From: Burkholderiaceae bacterium
Lineage (GTDB): Bacteria > Pseudomonadota > Gammaproteobacteria > Burkholderiales > Burkholderiaceae
Reading direction: 5' to 3'
DNA length: 7,219 nt
Assembly: GCA_017998575.1 (NCBI GenBank)
Contig: JAGOCV010000203.1
Coordinates: 1-7,219, forward strand
The notes under the pieces are model-generated. The model worked only from the letters and a program-made list of their open reading frames with translations, was not told the DNA's origin and did no database searches. Position 1 is the first letter of the stretch; each line of letters starts with the position of its first letter. Position numbers and translations under genes: made by a program. Shown piece by piece: positions 6,643 to 7,219 of the stretch.

Positions 6643-7219
6643 ATGGTGAACCGCACCGCGCCCCCGGACACGGTCTCGATCGAGATCGGCCTGCTGGTGG
6701 AGGCCATCTACCAGCGCTACAGCTATGACTTCCGCGACTACGCGGGCGCTTCGCTGCGCCGCCGCGTGCTGCACGCGACCAGCCAGATGGGCTGCGCCAC
6801 CATTTCGGCCCTGCAGGAGCGCATCCTGCACGACCGCGAGGCATTCGCGCAGCTGCTGCAGTACATGACGATCCCGGTGAGCGAGATGTTCCGCGACCCG
6901 GCGTACTTCCTCGCGCTGCGCCAGCACGTGGTTCCGGTGCTGCGCACCTATCCCTCGGTACGCATCTGGGTGGCAGGCTGCAGCACGGGCGAAGAGGTCT
7001 ACTCGCTGGCCATCCTGCTGCGCGAGGAGGGGCTGGCCGAGCGCGCCTTCATCTACGCCACCGACATCAATCCGGTGTCCCTGGCCAAGGCGCGCGAGGG
7101 CATCTTTCCGATCGATGCGATGCGGCAGTACACGGCCAACTACCAGAAGGCCGGCGGCACGGCGGCGTTCTCCGACTATTACACGGCGGCCTACGGCAAT
7201 GCGCTGTTCGACCGTTCGC
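6643..7219 (+). CDS. CheR-type SAM-dependent protein methyltransferase, 5' part
   Basis: Predicted to transfer methyl groups from S-adenosylmethionine to glutamate side chains, classically on chemoreceptors. The frame is open from ATG 6643 to the window end (192 complete codons); CheR proteins are usually about 270-290 residues, so about a third is missing. The N-terminal helical CheR_N domain covers about 12-72. The catalytic domain begins with VSEMFRDP (79-86), the counterpart of the FFR motif; the SAM-binding loop is VAGCSTGEEVYSLA (110-123), and ATDINP (139-144) carries the expected acidic ribose contact, Asp141. The kinase stop is 18 nt upstream and in the same frame, with no intervening stop; the only Shine-Dalgarno-like bases (CGGGA, 6625-6629) are 13 nt away, so translation is probably coupled to the kinase. 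No chemoreceptor, CheA or CheW is visible, so a non-chemotactic target is possible. The substrate is unknown, and I assign no gene symbol. Confidence 0.92.
   Translation, partial: MVNRTAPPDTVSIEIGLLVEAIYQRYSYDFRDYAGASLRRRVLHATSQMGCATISALQERILHDREAFAQLLQYMTIPVSEMFRDPAYFLALRQHVVPVLRTYPSVRIWVAGCSTGEEVYSLAILLREEGLAERAFIYATDINPVSLAKAREGIFPIDAMRQYTANYQKAGGTAAFSDYYTAAYGNALFDRS

Noticed and set aside
6629..6649. ATG at 6629 as the methyltransferase start
   Set aside because: It runs into TGA after six codons in another frame; ATG 6643 is the first start in the CheR frame after the kinase stop.
3034..6927. A 1297-codon open frame on the minus strand antisense to the entire hybrid kinase
   Set aside because: Its product is low-complexity (His, Gln, Arg, Leu rich) with no domain motif. 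Long antisense frames arise from strong G/C bias at third codon positions, and the plus-strand kinase has complete motifs over the same stretch.

Overview
This is a GC-rich, densely coded stretch of chromosome, most likely from a betaproteobacterium of the Burkholderiales (Comamonadaceae-like). That placement is inferred from strong G/C third-position bias, a PhaB almost identical in motif layout to the Ralstonia/Cupriavidus enzyme, and a stand-alone receiver protein of a type I associate with this group. No mobile element, CRISPR array, tRNA or rRNA was seen.

Layout. (1) 1-372: the 3' half of an acetoacetyl-CoA reductase gene (phaB, polyhydroxyalkanoate synthesis), followed by two hairpins, the second a clear Rho-independent terminator. 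(2) 534-2279: a complete YbaL/Kef-type monovalent cation:proton antiporter (CPA2 family) with a C-terminal nucleotide-binding RCK domain; it is probably its own transcription unit. (3) 2280-2549: a 270-bp convergent spacer with adjacent hairpins and an AT-rich patch, but no supportable gene. (4) 2550-2972, minus strand: a single-domain response regulator. (5) 2973-3120: a divergent control region containing GGCAAC/GTTGCC dyads. (6) 3121-6624: a 1167-residue hybrid histidine kinase with the order TM-CHASE3-TM-GAF-long coiled coil-HisKA-HATPase_c-REC-REC-REC. (7) 6643-7219: the start of a CheR-type SAM-dependent methyltransferase, 18 nt after the kinase stop and cut by the window end.

How the genes fit together. 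The first two genes are unrelated housekeeping functions (carbon storage, ion homeostasis). The right-hand 4.7 kb is a signalling locus: a stand-alone receiver diverging from a three-receiver hybrid kinase that is probably co-transcribed with a chemotaxis-type methyltransferase. No CheA, CheW or chemoreceptor is present in the window. The feature most worth following is therefore a kinase-CheR module in which the methyltransferase may act on something other than a classical chemoreceptor. One candidate target is the kinase's own Glu/Gln-rich coiled coil, which carries eleven consecutive leucines at exact heptad spacing. This is inference; the gene order and motifs are read directly from the sequence.
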